From the NCBI GenBank assembly GCA_027604005.1, contig JADGJT010000010.1, positions 81,135 through 145,134 on the forward strand: a stretch of DNA of 64,000 bases, written 5' to 3'. Below, piece by piece: positions 21,737 to 31,228 of the stretch. The notes below the pieces were generated by a model that was given only the letters and a program-made list of their open reading frames with translations, ran no database searches and was not told the origin of the DNA. A program made the position numbers and the translations under genes. This DNA comes from Dinochytrium kinnereticum. Its lineage: Eukaryota; Chytridiomycota; Chytridiomycetes; Chytridiales; Chytridiaceae. Every line of letters begins with the position of its first letter. Position 1 is the stretch's first letter.

Positions 21737-24344
21737 ATGCGAGACCCCAAGACTATGACCGCGAAAGAGATCATGGAGGCTAATCTGAGGGTGTTTGAGG
21801 ATGCGGAGCTGCCGGAGGGATTGGAGGTGAAGCAGGTTATATTTGTGCATCGTCATGGAGGTCGGTTGTTTTTTCTTCTTGTTTCTCTTTCTTTTTGGCT
21901 TCTTTGGCTTCGTGTTCTTTTTTGTTTGAAGGGTGTGAGGTGGCGATTTGAGGTGTTTTGCTTGCTTGTGGGGTGAGGTTTGCTTTGTTTTTTTTTGTGG
22001 AAGGGGAGAATTGGTTCGTTTATGGTGGGAGACGTTGGCAGACCTTTTTTTTGTAGGGAGCTATTCGAGTGTTGTTTTTTTTTTTTTTGAGAATCAGTCA
22101 TCCAACTCGTGCCTGCTTTTTTTTTTTCCTTTCCCCTTTTAACTCCAAACCAAATGACAAAACAAAAACCCACCCTGCCTCATCATCAGAACGCTCCCCG
22201 ATCCATTACACTACTTCACATCTCCTTCGAGAGGGTATCTGGAATCAATGCTCACTGAAGGTACTTACCCCAACCCCAACCCCAACACCTTTTTTTTTTT
22301 TTTTAGGAAAATATACAGGTGAAGCTTGATTAAACCCCCAACTCATCCCCCTCTCCCTTTCTGAACAAAATAGCCGTTCATCCACGCACTTCATACGGTC
22401 CTGTTGCCTGATCAACCAGATCCTAAGGAGCCGCTTGAAGCGAACCCACCTAAGATCTCAGAGCTGAAGTTTGTGCAGGGTGCGCAAAGTGATCAGCCGC
22501 TGATCTCAGAGTGGTCCAAGAGGATGTTGGGAGGTGTCGGTGGGGAATGGTGAGCGAGCTCTGGGATTATAATCTTCTCTGTTGTCGCTTCTCTTGCTTC
22601 ATATCTTCCTTCTTCTATCTTACCTTACTTACCTCGTCCCCTCCCCGCCCCCCGAACCACCCCCTTTCTTCGACCCAGCGAACCCGGTCAACTCACCGAC
22701 ACTGGCAAACTTAATCTCCTCCAACTGGGTCGTGACCTGCGTGATCACTATGTTGGTAAACTGGGATTCTTGCCGGAGCATTTGAATGAACACTTCAAGG
22801 ATGAGGGGATGTATGTGAGGAGCACGGGATATGTAAGGACCATTGAGAGCGTGCAGTACCTTTTGGCGGGGTTGTTTCCTTTAGAGTGTAGGGAGCCTGG
22901 GAAGGGTGGGGATGTTGCTGTGCATGTTAGGGCTGTGGGAAATATGTAAGTGTGTTTTTTTTTTGTTGTTCTCGTTTGCTTTTCTTTTGAGTAGGAGAGG
23001 AGGAGGGGGATGTTTCAATGCTGCTTGGTTGTTGTTTTTTCTAGTGTTTCTTTTTTTCTTCGTTTTTTGTTTTGGAGAGTTTGCGAGGCTTCGGGATGGT
23101 CGCTGTGGAGGATATGTGCCATGATTTTCGCTTTTCTTTTTGTATCTCCGTCTAATTGATGTTTTCCACCCAACCCATAGGTTCCCAACACTCGACACCT
23201 GCCCACGGCTCGGAGAAATGTTCCGCGACTTTCGAAAATCAGCCGTAACCTCCGAGACCCACAACACCCTCGCCAGAAACCTCGCAACCCGTCTGGGCCC
23301 TTACATCCTCCGCAAGAAACGCATCTCCAAAACCTCCCCGCCATCCCAGGAACCCCCCTCCGTCTCCACCCCACCCGACATTGTTGATTTCGGCGAGATT
23401 CTTCACTCCTATGACCTTGCGTCGTGTCATCTGGCAGCGGGGTTAGGGTTGCCGCCTGGCATTGATGTCGGTCTTTACAGGGATTTGGAGGAGTATGTGA
23501 CGCGGTATTGGTGGGATATTTTTTCTCCGGGGAGGAAGGAGTTTCCGGAGCCTGGACCAGGGGTGGCGGGGGGGTTTGGGGGGGTTAGTTGGGGGGAAGA
23601 GGTGAGGAAGTTGGCTATCGGGAGGTTTGTGGGGGATCTAGGTGAGATGATGGGCGCTGCTGTTGTGGGTAAGAAGGAGGGGTGGTGGGGGGAAAGGGAG
23701 GTGCCGAAGCTTGCGATCTTTTCAGGACAGTAAGTGCTATTCCACTTCATTTTTGTTTTTTCTTGTGCAGCCTGGTCTATTGCCCTATCATTTTCCAACA
23801 AAGAAAAGCTTCAACCTTTTCTATTCCCACTCTGCTAAATCTCTACCATAACCCCGCCTATCAACTAACTCATTTTCACCCACTTAAAAAAGCGACACAA
23901 CCCTCGGCCCCCTTCTCTCTTCCCTTGGTATCTTTTCAGGTGCTAACCGCCACATTCCTGACTTTCGCGCTAACCTTGCGGTCGAGCTCATGAGTCGACC
24001 CAGGAGGTTGAGTTGGGTCTCACAGACTCTGGGATGGATCGGAGGTGGAAAAGAGGTGACTGAGGATCATTTTGTGCGGGTTAGGTATAATGGACGACCT
24101 GTGAGGTTGCCCGGGTGTTCGGGAATGGGTGAGTGTCTTTATTGTTTATTTTTGTCTCTCTTTATTTGTTGGTGGTTTCGTGTTTTCTCTGATTTTGGTT
24201 GGTTTTTATAAAGGATCACACTACCTCGGTGACCCCACGGTCTGCACTTTTGAAGCGTTTAAGAAAGTTATGGAGAAGGTTATCCCGAAACAGTTTGAGG
24301 AGGAATGTCGGCCTAAAAAGCCTCGTGCTCCTCCTGCTTCTTGA
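21737..24344 (+). CDS. Histidine acid phosphatase family protein (PXYLP1/acid-phosphatase-like)
   Basis: Exons 21737-21860, 22190-22260, 22374-22549, 22679-22945, 23181-23729, 23893-24128 and 24214-24344 give 517 residues. A further 12 nt microexon at 22307-22318 may belong. The catalytic motif RHGERSP is split by the first intron after RHG. The second catalytic pair HD is also split: exon five ends in IFSG plus CA, and the next exon supplies C GAC, making SGHDTTLGPLLSSLG. Other typical parts are GQLTDTGKLNLLQLGRDLR and YVRSTGYVRTIESVQYLLAGL. Members hydrolyse phosphomonoesters; the substrate is not evident. No clear signal peptide is seen, so it may be intracellular. A degraded copy of the last exon lies 260 bp downstream. 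Confidence 0.88.
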
Positions 24345-24604
24345 TGGTTGTGATCCTGGGAGTTTGGGATTTTAGCTTGGCTGTGTAGAAATAGCTGCCT
24401 TGATTTTGTTCCTTTTTTTCCTTCTTTATTTTTAAGGTGTTCTTCTTTTTTTTTTTTTTTTTTTTGTTTTTCTGGCTTTGGTTTGGGATGGGTGATTGGC
24501 CTTTTCGTCTCTAAACAGGTTATTATGAGTTTAGTTATCATGATTTTAGCCCCCTTTTTTTCTTTTTTTCTTTTTGTTGCTGTTGTTGCTATTTTTCTTG
24601 TTTA
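24345..24604. other. 3' flank of phosphatase gene
   Basis: Contains the 3' UTR and long T tracts (24445-24465 and 24553-24573). It lies between the genuine last exon and its degraded copy. Confidence 0.5.
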
Positions 24605-24735
24605 AGGAACTTTGCCTCGGTGACCCCACTGTTTTCATTCACTGCCCTTTCGAGGAGGTCATAGAGAAGGTTATGCCAAAACAGTTTGAGGAGGAGTATT
24701 GGCCTAAAAGGCTTCACGCTTTCTGCTGCCCCTGA
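24605..24735 (+). pseudogene. Degenerate duplicate of the phosphatase last exon
   Basis: The stretch matches the terminal exon 24214-24344 from CTCGGTGACCCCAC through GAGAAGGTTATG, CAAAACAGTTTGAGGAGGA and GGCCTAAAA. It encodes LGDPTVFIHCPFEEVIEKVM then PKQFEEEYWPKR before a stop. An AG lies just upstream (GTTTAAG), but one base fewer between AG and the homologous frame causes an early stop if spliced like the original. Short 3' flanking similarity (24519 and 24773, TTAT-ATGAG...ATGAT/ATGGCTTT) suggests the duplicated unit included some 3' UTR. Confidence 0.8.
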
Positions 24736-24878
24736 ACGGTCTCCATGTAACTTTGTAGTTTGTTTCCACACATGTTATAATGAGCGTTAATGATCATGGC
24801 TTTATTTCGATTTTACAAGTGGAGCCTTGACATCGATTTATTTGTGAACGTTCTTGCCCCCAATTTTGCTTAGAGGCC

Positions 24879-24908
24879 GTTTCAAGTAGAAATAGAGGAA
24901 AAATTAAT
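24879..24908 (+). repeat. Left terminal inverted repeat (30 bp)
   Basis: Identical, in reverse complement, to 25531-25560. Confidence 0.95.
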
Positions 24909-24960
24909 AGAGGTAACAGTGCTTTGATTGGCTGATTTTTTGAATTTACCTCTATTTCTG

Positions 24961-24985
24961 AAAAAGAGGTCCGCGACCTCTTTTT
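24961..24985. repeat. Palindrome inside the TIR element
   Basis: Perfect 11 bp arms (AAAAAGAGGTC and GACCTCTTTTT) around CGC. Just upstream, 24949-24959 (CCTCTATTTCT) is an inverted copy of bases 24888-24898 of the left TIR, so the left end can fold on itself. Confidence 0.85.
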
Positions 24986-25530
24986 GAAGAAATATCGATA
25001 AAATCAAAATCAACAGACATGGACGATGATGGGACACAACTTGTCGCCACCATCCTGTCCATCACTGTTACCATACACACACAGGTAGCTGCTGCTGTCG
25101 CTGCAGCACAGGTTGCAGTCACCGCTGGCTCATCTGATGGGTGGTCATCCAGTCTCAAATCCACTCATCATTCACCGATCCAAAGCCTTATAAGATCTTC
25201 ACCAAAGAACAGCTTTGCTTCCCAGGCCTTTCAATGGGGGTAAGCCAGAGAAGATGCCACCTTTAACGAAAGCTGGTTCAAGGATAAGTTCCGCTGGAAC
25301 AGAGTTTCATATGAGCACATGCTGGCCATGATAGAGTCCAATTCCGACAGTGAACAACCATCCCACTGTTTTTATCCGTCTGCTACAAACAGCAAGCTCC
25401 CCTTCACAATGAATCTGCAATCACTACAATGACTGCGACCTTGCACCACCGACCAAGCACATTTTATCGATAAAAGAAATTTATTTATTCTGGAAATTCT
25501 TACTTGGGACAGAAAATCATTTTTTCCGAC

Positions 25531-25560
25531 ATTAATTTTTCCTCTATTTCTACTTGAAAC
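25531..25560 (-). repeat. Right terminal inverted repeat (30 bp)
   Basis: Identical, in reverse complement, to 24879-24908. Confidence 0.95.
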
Positions 25561-26265
25561 TGTTGAAATATGGCGGTGTAACCTGAGGAATTGTCATCAC
25601 TGGAGATTGTCATGACAAGTGTTTTGGGTGTTCAGGAGTTATATCTTCTTTCTTTGTATGTGTTTATTATACTATCATTCATATTCCCATTCATGTTCTC
25701 TCTCTCTCTCTACATTACTCCTTCCTTCCTTCATTCTTTATTTGTCGTTGTGGCATGTCATAGAACATTCTATTTCTTTCTATTACTCTTGTTTTGTCTT
25801 ACTCTCCCCACCCGGTATAAAAGGGCGATCAGTTCACTTGTTTGTTTTACTTCACCTTTTTCAAATAAAACTCCCTTTTACAAAAGAAACGGCCTCTTAT
25901 GGGGATAAATATTTTTTTTACCGTCACCTTGCTATTTCGGAATTTTTTCATGGCAGTCATGCTTATCCCTGCATTTGCGTGTCCTGGTCATCATATGTAT
26001 ATTCTTTTCTTCCTTGGTTATTGCTTTGGCAAACCTTGTCTCGTGAAGCTGTATTTGTTTGTTTTTAGTTGAAGGATTTGAAGTTGTTCTGGTTTCTTGG
26101 TGACTTCTCCGTCAGGATTTATAGATATCAAAAAATAAAAATAAAATAGAACGAATAGATCTTGAATAATTATTGTAGTAATAACTTATTGATTAAAAAA
26201 AGTGACTGTAGAAACGAATAAATATATGTCTCCTGCATACTTAACACGAAACAAACGTCCTATCT
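25561..26265. other. Intergenic region between TIR element and F-box-like gene
   Basis: Pyrimidine-rich, AT-rich DNA. The frames of 105-149 codons at 25591-26068 are Leu/Phe/Ser low complexity without motifs and are not counted. No gene seen. Confidence 0.55.
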
Positions 26266-28644
26266 TCATGCTTTCTCGAAGACAGAAGAATGGAATTTAA
26301 ATCCATTCTTTAACATCGTTATCACAATACTCCACCTTCCACTCAAAACAACTTTCTCCGAAATGCGCGCCGGGTACCTCTGGCTTCTTGACCAGCGAAT
26401 TAAGGCGTTCACCATTCCCTCATTTCCCCTTTCCGCCGCAATGCAAGCAGCGCAGTTCATCATCGAAGAAGTGAGTTTTGGGCTCAACATTTTGATGTGG
26501 CTAATGTAATCGATTTTACCGAAATATGCCGCTGCGTCGATCATCAGGGTAAAGTCTTTGTCGATGAAAGGGAACATGTATGTTAGTGCGTCCAAGGGTC
26601 CAAGTCTATAGTAGGTGAGGAAGTTTGCCACCGTGCAAGGCCTGTCTTGGATAGTTAGAGACCCATGAGTCGATACGGAAAAGGTTTGCAGAAGAGATGC
26701 GGCCTCTTTTAATGTCAATAGGGATGAAATTGCAAGGAGCACCAGGAGAGACGGCTCAATGAAGGTGTCTTGGTTGGTCGAAGCCATTTTTTTTAGAATA
26801 AGGCGTAAAAGGCTTTTGTCCCCAAGTAATACAGCCACGTTGTAAAGGAGCTCAGTGTTTCCATGATATCTTCGCCACGTGTAATTGACGGTCCGATTCG
26901 GATGTTTGATGCTCCCAATCCGATGCTTGTAGGTAATAATTAACCCATAATCCATTTCGACCCCTCTGGCAAGGTTATCCCATATCTGATCTTCTCTCAA
27001 GTGAAAATGGTTCGGGATCACGGCTCTAAAGTATCGGCAAGTCTGTCTAAGATTTCTGACTGACCACGTATTGAGCATCCCCAACATGGTAAAGAAAGCG
27101 GGCGTAGAGGCAAATCGTGTCTCGAATATGCTGGGGATGGGTTGATGGTAGGCATCTTCCATTTTCAAATCTGGTTTCATTCGTGTCAAGCTCAGAGACT
27201 GAAATGCTTCTATTGGTAGCGCTCCAGCGTCATCCCCTCCTACCTCGATCTTCTTAAAGGCTCTATTCAGCGCATCGGAAAGCTCTAAGCTCTTTCTAGA
27301 GTTATGGGCGTACTCCAAGGCTTCTGGGATAACTGAATACCCCCAACCCAAAAGCTTCTTGAGAAGTGAAACATCATCATGGTAGCACGCGAAAAACAAA
27401 GCATATCCCTTGTCTGCGTTAAGGTCAATCCAGTAATCAACATAGAGTTGAAGATGTCCAATCCAGTTTGCCTTAATAGCTTTCCTCCAAGCGGACATGT
27501 TAAAGTCCATTGGATTACCGCCTTGATCTAAAGCCAACCTGGCCCCAGCAAGGCTAGGTGACTCGAAGAGATCTTTCATCTCGGTCCTCGTCAATTTTAA
27601 GCCCTTTGACACGAGGAACCTTACACTAGCGGGTTTCTCGTTGTTCTCACGAGAGAATTCGTAAAGAAGAGATCTAAGAGATCTGGTCTCCACACCACAC
27701 TCTATCATGGCCTCAGCAAAGTCTATCTTTTCCACAGATAATGCCGAGTGTACGGACCAGAAAGTGATGGGGACACCCAAATTCTTCAGAAATCTTATAA
27801 TTCCAACGTCATTGCATGCCATAGCTGCACTGTACCAGAACGCGTCATGCGGAAGGCACCGTTTGGCTTTGAGTAGCTCGAGAGATGACCTTTCATTTGG
27901 CGTATTAATAAAGTTTTTCCAAAACTCAACTGCGTTTTCCTTTACACAAAGGCCATTGTCTATCAGCAACCCCCAGTCATTCAAGGTTAAGGACCTGGTA
28001 ATGGTGCCTGGAACGGCAGGGAGAGGGATAACTGGTGTGTAAGTATCAAGTAAATGTATCCAGAGTCTTATCCAATTCGATCCAAATATCATCCTTTTCC
28101 ATTCTTCCTTGTATTTCCATGGGATAGCTGCCAGAACAGTCTTCACCACAGGAAGATTTGTTTTGGCAGCGATGGCCACCCTCAACTGAGAATCAACGAG
28201 TATGTTTGCAAACCTCGCCCCAATCTTTTCAGATATCTGTTTCAGATCGTTCACCTTCTCCGATCGCGAGAGCACCATGGCTGCATGGGCTAATGAAACA
28301 CTTGTGATCGTCTTTCTTCCACGATCAAGAAGGTCGAAAGCTTCCGACATCCTTCCTTCTCGAACGGCATCCTGGAACTCTTCATTTATTCGAGAAATGT
28401 TTAAGTCTCTCTTCTTCCTTCTCTTCTCTGCTTGATCGGTGTTTGACGAGGTATCATCGTCCGAGACTTGCTTCTTCTTTCGCTTGGTTGACTTTGATGG
28501 AGCGGTGGATCGCTTGAGTCTCTTTTGATGGGCGGGTTCGACGATGGATTCATCCAGCATCTCTGGTTCGGCTGTTGGTGGGATACAAACTGCTTCTTGT
28601 AGATGCAGCGCTTGGCGCTTTCGAGAGCTCGATGCATGGGACAT
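26266..28644 (-). CDS. Ankyrin-like repeat protein with internal F-box-like motif (paralog A)
   Basis: Intronless frame of 792 residues from ATG 28644, chosen because its start MSHASSSRKRQ aligns with MSPAKNPRKRQ of the neighbouring paralog; ATG 28698 is also possible. The N-terminal 90 residues are basic and Ser-rich with nuclear-localisation-like clusters (STKRKKK, EKRRKKR). Helical repeats of ankyrin type follow, diverged, with motifs such as ACNDVGIIRFLKNLGVP and CYHDDVSLLKKLLGWG. Around residue 530-565, TPAFFTMLGMLNTWSVRNLR plus QTCRYFRAVIP looks like an F-box. More repeats follow (AAYFGKIDYISHIKML, IAAERGNEGMVNALI). F-box/ankyrin proteins usually act as substrate adaptors of SCF ubiquitin ligases; that role is inferred. 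It forms a tandem pair with 28814-31228. Confidence 0.85.
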   Translation of the reverse strand: MSHASSSRKRQALHLQEAVCIPPTAEPEMLDESIVEPAHQKRLKRSTAPSKSTKRKKKQVSDDDTSSNTDQAEKRRKKRDLNISRINEEFQDAVREGRMSEAFDLLDRGRKTITSVSLAHAAMVLSRSEKVNDLKQISEKIGARFANILVDSQLRVAIAAKTNLPVVKTVLAAIPWKYKEEWKRMIFGSNWIRLWIHLLDTYTPVIPLPAVPGTITRSLTLNDWGLLIDNGLCVKENAVEFWKNFINTPNERSSLELLKAKRCLPHDAFWYSAAMACNDVGIIRFLKNLGVPITFWSVHSALSVEKIDFAEAMIECGVETRSLRSLLYEFSRENNEKPASVRFLVSKGLKLTRTEMKDLFESPSLAGARLALDQGGNPMDFNMSAWRKAIKANWIGHLQLYVDYWIDLNADKGYALFFACYHDDVSLLKKLLGWGYSVIPEALEYAHNSRKSLELSDALNRAFKKIEVGGDDAGALPIEAFQSLSLTRMKPDLKMEDAYHQPIPSIFETRFASTPAFFTMLGMLNTWSVRNLRQTCRYFRAVIPNHFHLREDQIWDNLARGVEMDYGLIITYKHRIGSIKHPNRTVNYTWRRYHGNTELLYNVAVLLGDKSLLRLILKKMASTNQDTFIEPSLLVLLAISSLLTLKEAASLLQTFSVSTHGSLTIQDRPCTVANFLTYYRLGPLDALTYMFPFIDKDFTLMIDAAAYFGKIDYISHIKMLSPKLTSSMMNCAACIAAERGNEGMVNALIRWSRSQRYPARISEKVVLSGRWSIVITMLKNGFKFHSSVFEKA

Positions 28645-28813
28645 GGCGGGAGCCCTTGCCGAAGCCCTGGCCGAAGCATTTGTTTTGAAGTAAAACATGG
28701 CGGAGTTCAAATGTTTGTTTGCACAAAAAAAAGAATTGGATGGCAGTTGGAAATAAAGCAATAAAATATATTGATTCCTTTAAATCCTATGGAGGGAGAA
28801 AGATTGAAACTAT

Positions 28814-31228
28814 TCAAAACGATTGAAAGGTATTCAGAACATGCTGACGGAACTCAAATCGGTTCCTCAGCATCGTCAGCACAATGCTCCAATTACCACT
28901 CAAAACCACTTTCTCTGAGATGATAGCGCCGGTCTTCCCCTGCTTCCACGGAAAGGATATCAAGGCATTCACCATCTCTTCATTGCCCCTCTCCGCCGCA
29001 ATAGAAGCAGCAATATTCATAAGTGTTTTGGTCCCTCGCAGATTCAACTCTTTCGTGTAATTGATGAAGTCTGAATTGCCAAAGTATGCAGCAGCATCAA
29101 TCATGAGCGCTTCGGCCTTGTCCAGGAATGGCGAAATGTACTTCAGAGCCTCCAATGGCCCGGCTTCATATGCGGAAAGGTAGGCGTCCATCCTACAAGG
29201 TGAATCTTGGACGGTTTTCGATTCAGAATCAGAGACAGAGAAGCCCGAGAGCAGAGACTTGACCTCTGCTAAAGAGAGGAGAGAAGACATTGCGAGGAGC
29301 ATCAGGAGACATGAGTCAACGATTTTGAAGTCTGTAGAGGCCATATTCTTGAGAATATAGGACAGCAGCCTCTTATCCTCGAGCAAGACCGCGATATTGT
29401 AGAGGCGCTCCATGCTCGCATCCTTCCCCCGCCACGGGAACTTGGCCATCCTATTCAGGTCTTTTATCGCTCCCATCTGGTGCTTGTAGATTATGACCTT
29501 CGCATAGTCCATCTCAACACCGCTCGCGAGGTTCATCCACACGCGCTCCTCCTCCATAAAGAATTGAGGCGGGATCAATGCTCTGAAGAGCCGACATGCT
29601 TGTCGGACCTTCTGTACCGAGGTTATGTCCAGCATTTGCAACATGGAAAAGAACGCAGGAATGTGGACAAAAGTCTCCAATGTGTTCGAGGAGGTTAGGC
29701 TGGATGGAATGAAGTCGTCGACTTCCTTTTTTAGGTAGGATCCCGTTCGTTGCAATCCTAAAGCGTGGCAGTGCATCGTTCGCTGCGATTCAGAGTCATC
29801 TATTCCGCGATTAAGCTCGTCGTCTAGAGACTTTCTTAATGTGTCAATAAGCTCTGAGCTCTTTTCGGCGAACTCCGCATACTCCAAAGCTTCTGGAAAA
29901 GGGCGGCAACCCCACTCCAAGAGCTTCTTCAAAAGGTTGACATTATCGTTATAGCAGACGCAAAATATTGCAAATCCCTTATCACTTTTGAAGTGGATCC
30001 CGTGGTCAACATAAAGCTGAAGATGCTCTATCCAATTACCCCTAATCGCTGTCCTCCAGGCGGACATATCGAAATCCATAGGATCTCCACCCTGATCCAA
30101 TGCTAATCTAACTCCGTCGAGGCAACGTGATTCAAAAAGTAATCTTTTCTCCGTCCTTGATAGTTTAAGGCCCTTAGATACTAGGTATTTAACACTGGCC
30201 GGTTTCCTTCGGTGTCTCTCAGAGAACAAGTAAACGAGCCGTCTCATGCACATGACATCTGCGCCGCACTCGATCATAGCCTCTACAAACTCGACCTTTT
30301 CCTCTTCTAAGGCAGCTTCTAACCCTATGAAGCTCATTTGTACACCCATATCCTTCAGGAATCGAACAATCCCAATATCATCACATGCTAAGGCTTCGAG
30401 AAGCCATCTGGCTTCAGGTTCGAAGAGCCCTTTGGATTGAAGAAGCTTAATAGATGGCCTTTCGTTCGGCGTGTTGATAAAGTGCTTCCAAAACGCAGGT
30501 CCGTCATAACGGTGAAATTGAAGCCCCTTATCAATCATTAAGCCCCAGTCATCAAAATTTAGAAGCTTAACCACGGAGGCAGGAATCCGATGGCAAAAGA
30601 TGTCTGAAGGAAAGGAATCCAACAAAAACATCCAGAGCGCTGTCCAATCCGATGTGAAAATCAGATCCCTCCATTCGCTGTTATTTTTCCATGAAGTAAC
30701 TGACAGTATCGTCTTTATCACTGGCAAGTCCGTCTTGTCCGCAAGCGCCTCCTTTAACTGAGTATTCAAGAGGACTTTTGCAAACTTCGGCTCCATTTCC
30801 TCAATCAATCGCTTCAAGTCATCTACCCGCTCCAGCCTCATAAGCCCCACGGATGCATCCCTCTTCGAAGCACTTGTGATCTTCCCGGAGGCAAGAAGTT
30901 GGAATGCCTCCAGCATGTTTCCTTCCTGAACAGCATCCTGAAACGCTTGATTCATTTGAGGAATGGTCAGCTTCTTCGGCGGTACTTTCTGCTTCTTCTT
31001 TTCGACTTGATCCTCCACTGACGAGGCGTTGCTGATGTTGTCATCTGCAGCCTCTTTCTTCTTGCGCTTGTTGGACTGCGATGCAGCCGTGGATCGTCGT
31101 GGTCTTTTTGGAGGGACATCTGGGGAGTGGTTGTCATCTGCCATTTCTGACTGCAATACTGGCGAACGCTCAGGAACTGCCTGCACGGACTGCGTTTGGC
31201 GCTTGCGAGGGTTCTTTGCTGGGGACAT
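28814..31228 (-). CDS. Ankyrin-like repeat protein with internal F-box-like motif (paralog B)
   Basis: Intronless frame of 804 residues starting at ATG 31228. It aligns with paralog A over its full length: basic N-terminus (KRPRRSTAASQSNKRKKK), INTPNERPSIKLLQSKG, PASVKYLVSKGLKLSRTEKR, ALDQGGDPMDFDMSAWR, F-box-like IPAFFSMLQMLDITSVQKVR plus QACRLFRALIP, and a C-terminus with IAAERGNEEMVNALI and SEKVVLSGNWSIVLTMLRN. It lies 170 bp upstream of paralog A in the same direction. Residue differences are spread through the protein with no frameshift in either copy, so both are probably functional. Absence of introns sets them apart from their neighbours. Likely nuclear by its basic N-terminus; partner proteins unknown. 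Confidence 0.88.
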   Translation of the reverse strand: MSPAKNPRKRQTQSVQAVPERSPVLQSEMADDNHSPDVPPKRPRRSTAASQSNKRKKKEAADDNISNASSVEDQVEKKKQKVPPKKLTIPQMNQAFQDAVQEGNMLEAFQLLASGKITSASKRDASVGLMRLERVDDLKRLIEEMEPKFAKVLLNTQLKEALADKTDLPVIKTILSVTSWKNNSEWRDLIFTSDWTALWMFLLDSFPSDIFCHRIPASVVKLLNFDDWGLMIDKGLQFHRYDGPAFWKHFINTPNERPSIKLLQSKGLFEPEARWLLEALACDDIGIVRFLKDMGVQMSFIGLEAALEEEKVEFVEAMIECGADVMCMRRLVYLFSERHRRKPASVKYLVSKGLKLSRTEKRLLFESRCLDGVRLALDQGGDPMDFDMSAWRTAIRGNWIEHLQLYVDHGIHFKSDKGFAIFCVCYNDNVNLLKKLLEWGCRPFPEALEYAEFAEKSSELIDTLRKSLDDELNRGIDDSESQRTMHCHALGLQRTGSYLKKEVDDFIPSSLTSSNTLETFVHIPAFFSMLQMLDITSVQKVRQACRLFRALIPPQFFMEEERVWMNLASGVEMDYAKVIIYKHQMGAIKDLNRMAKFPWRGKDASMERLYNIAVLLEDKRLLSYILKNMASTDFKIVDSCLLMLLAMSSLLSLAEVKSLLSGFSVSDSESKTVQDSPCRMDAYLSAYEAGPLEALKYISPFLDKAEALMIDAAAYFGNSDFINYTKELNLRGTKTLMNIAASIAAERGNEEMVNALISFPWKQGKTGAIISEKVVLSGNWSIVLTMLRNRFEFRQHVLNTFQSF

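Larger units (their letters stand above)
24879..25560. mobile_element. 682 bp terminal-inverted-repeat element (candidate non-autonomous PIF/Harbinger-like)
   Basis: Perfect 30 bp inverted repeats bound this stretch: GTTTCAAGTAGAAATAGAGG plus ten more bases on the left, and the exact reverse complement on the right. The left end is preceded by TTAGAGGCC. TTA followed by a G/C-rich tip recalls PIF/Harbinger ends, but the right flank (TGTTGAAA) does not match, so no target-site duplication is clear. Inside, two short frames (25019-25243 and roughly 25250-25430) read as fragments. One contains ATFNESWFKDKFRWNRVSYE followed by HMLAMIE, similar in style to the region before the nuclease domain of Harbinger transposases. 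No DDE catalytic domain remains. Class assignment is tentative; the element itself is clear. Confidence 0.8.

Noticed and set aside
22319..22330. TAG/GT signals suggesting a larger exon after the T run in the phosphatase gene
   Set aside because: Any exon longer than the 12 nt candidate runs into an in-frame stop (GATTAA).
25591..26068. Overlapping plus-strand frames of 105-149 codons
   Set aside because: Low-complexity, pyrimidine-driven Leu/Phe/Ser frames; two frames of equal quality overlap, as expected by chance.
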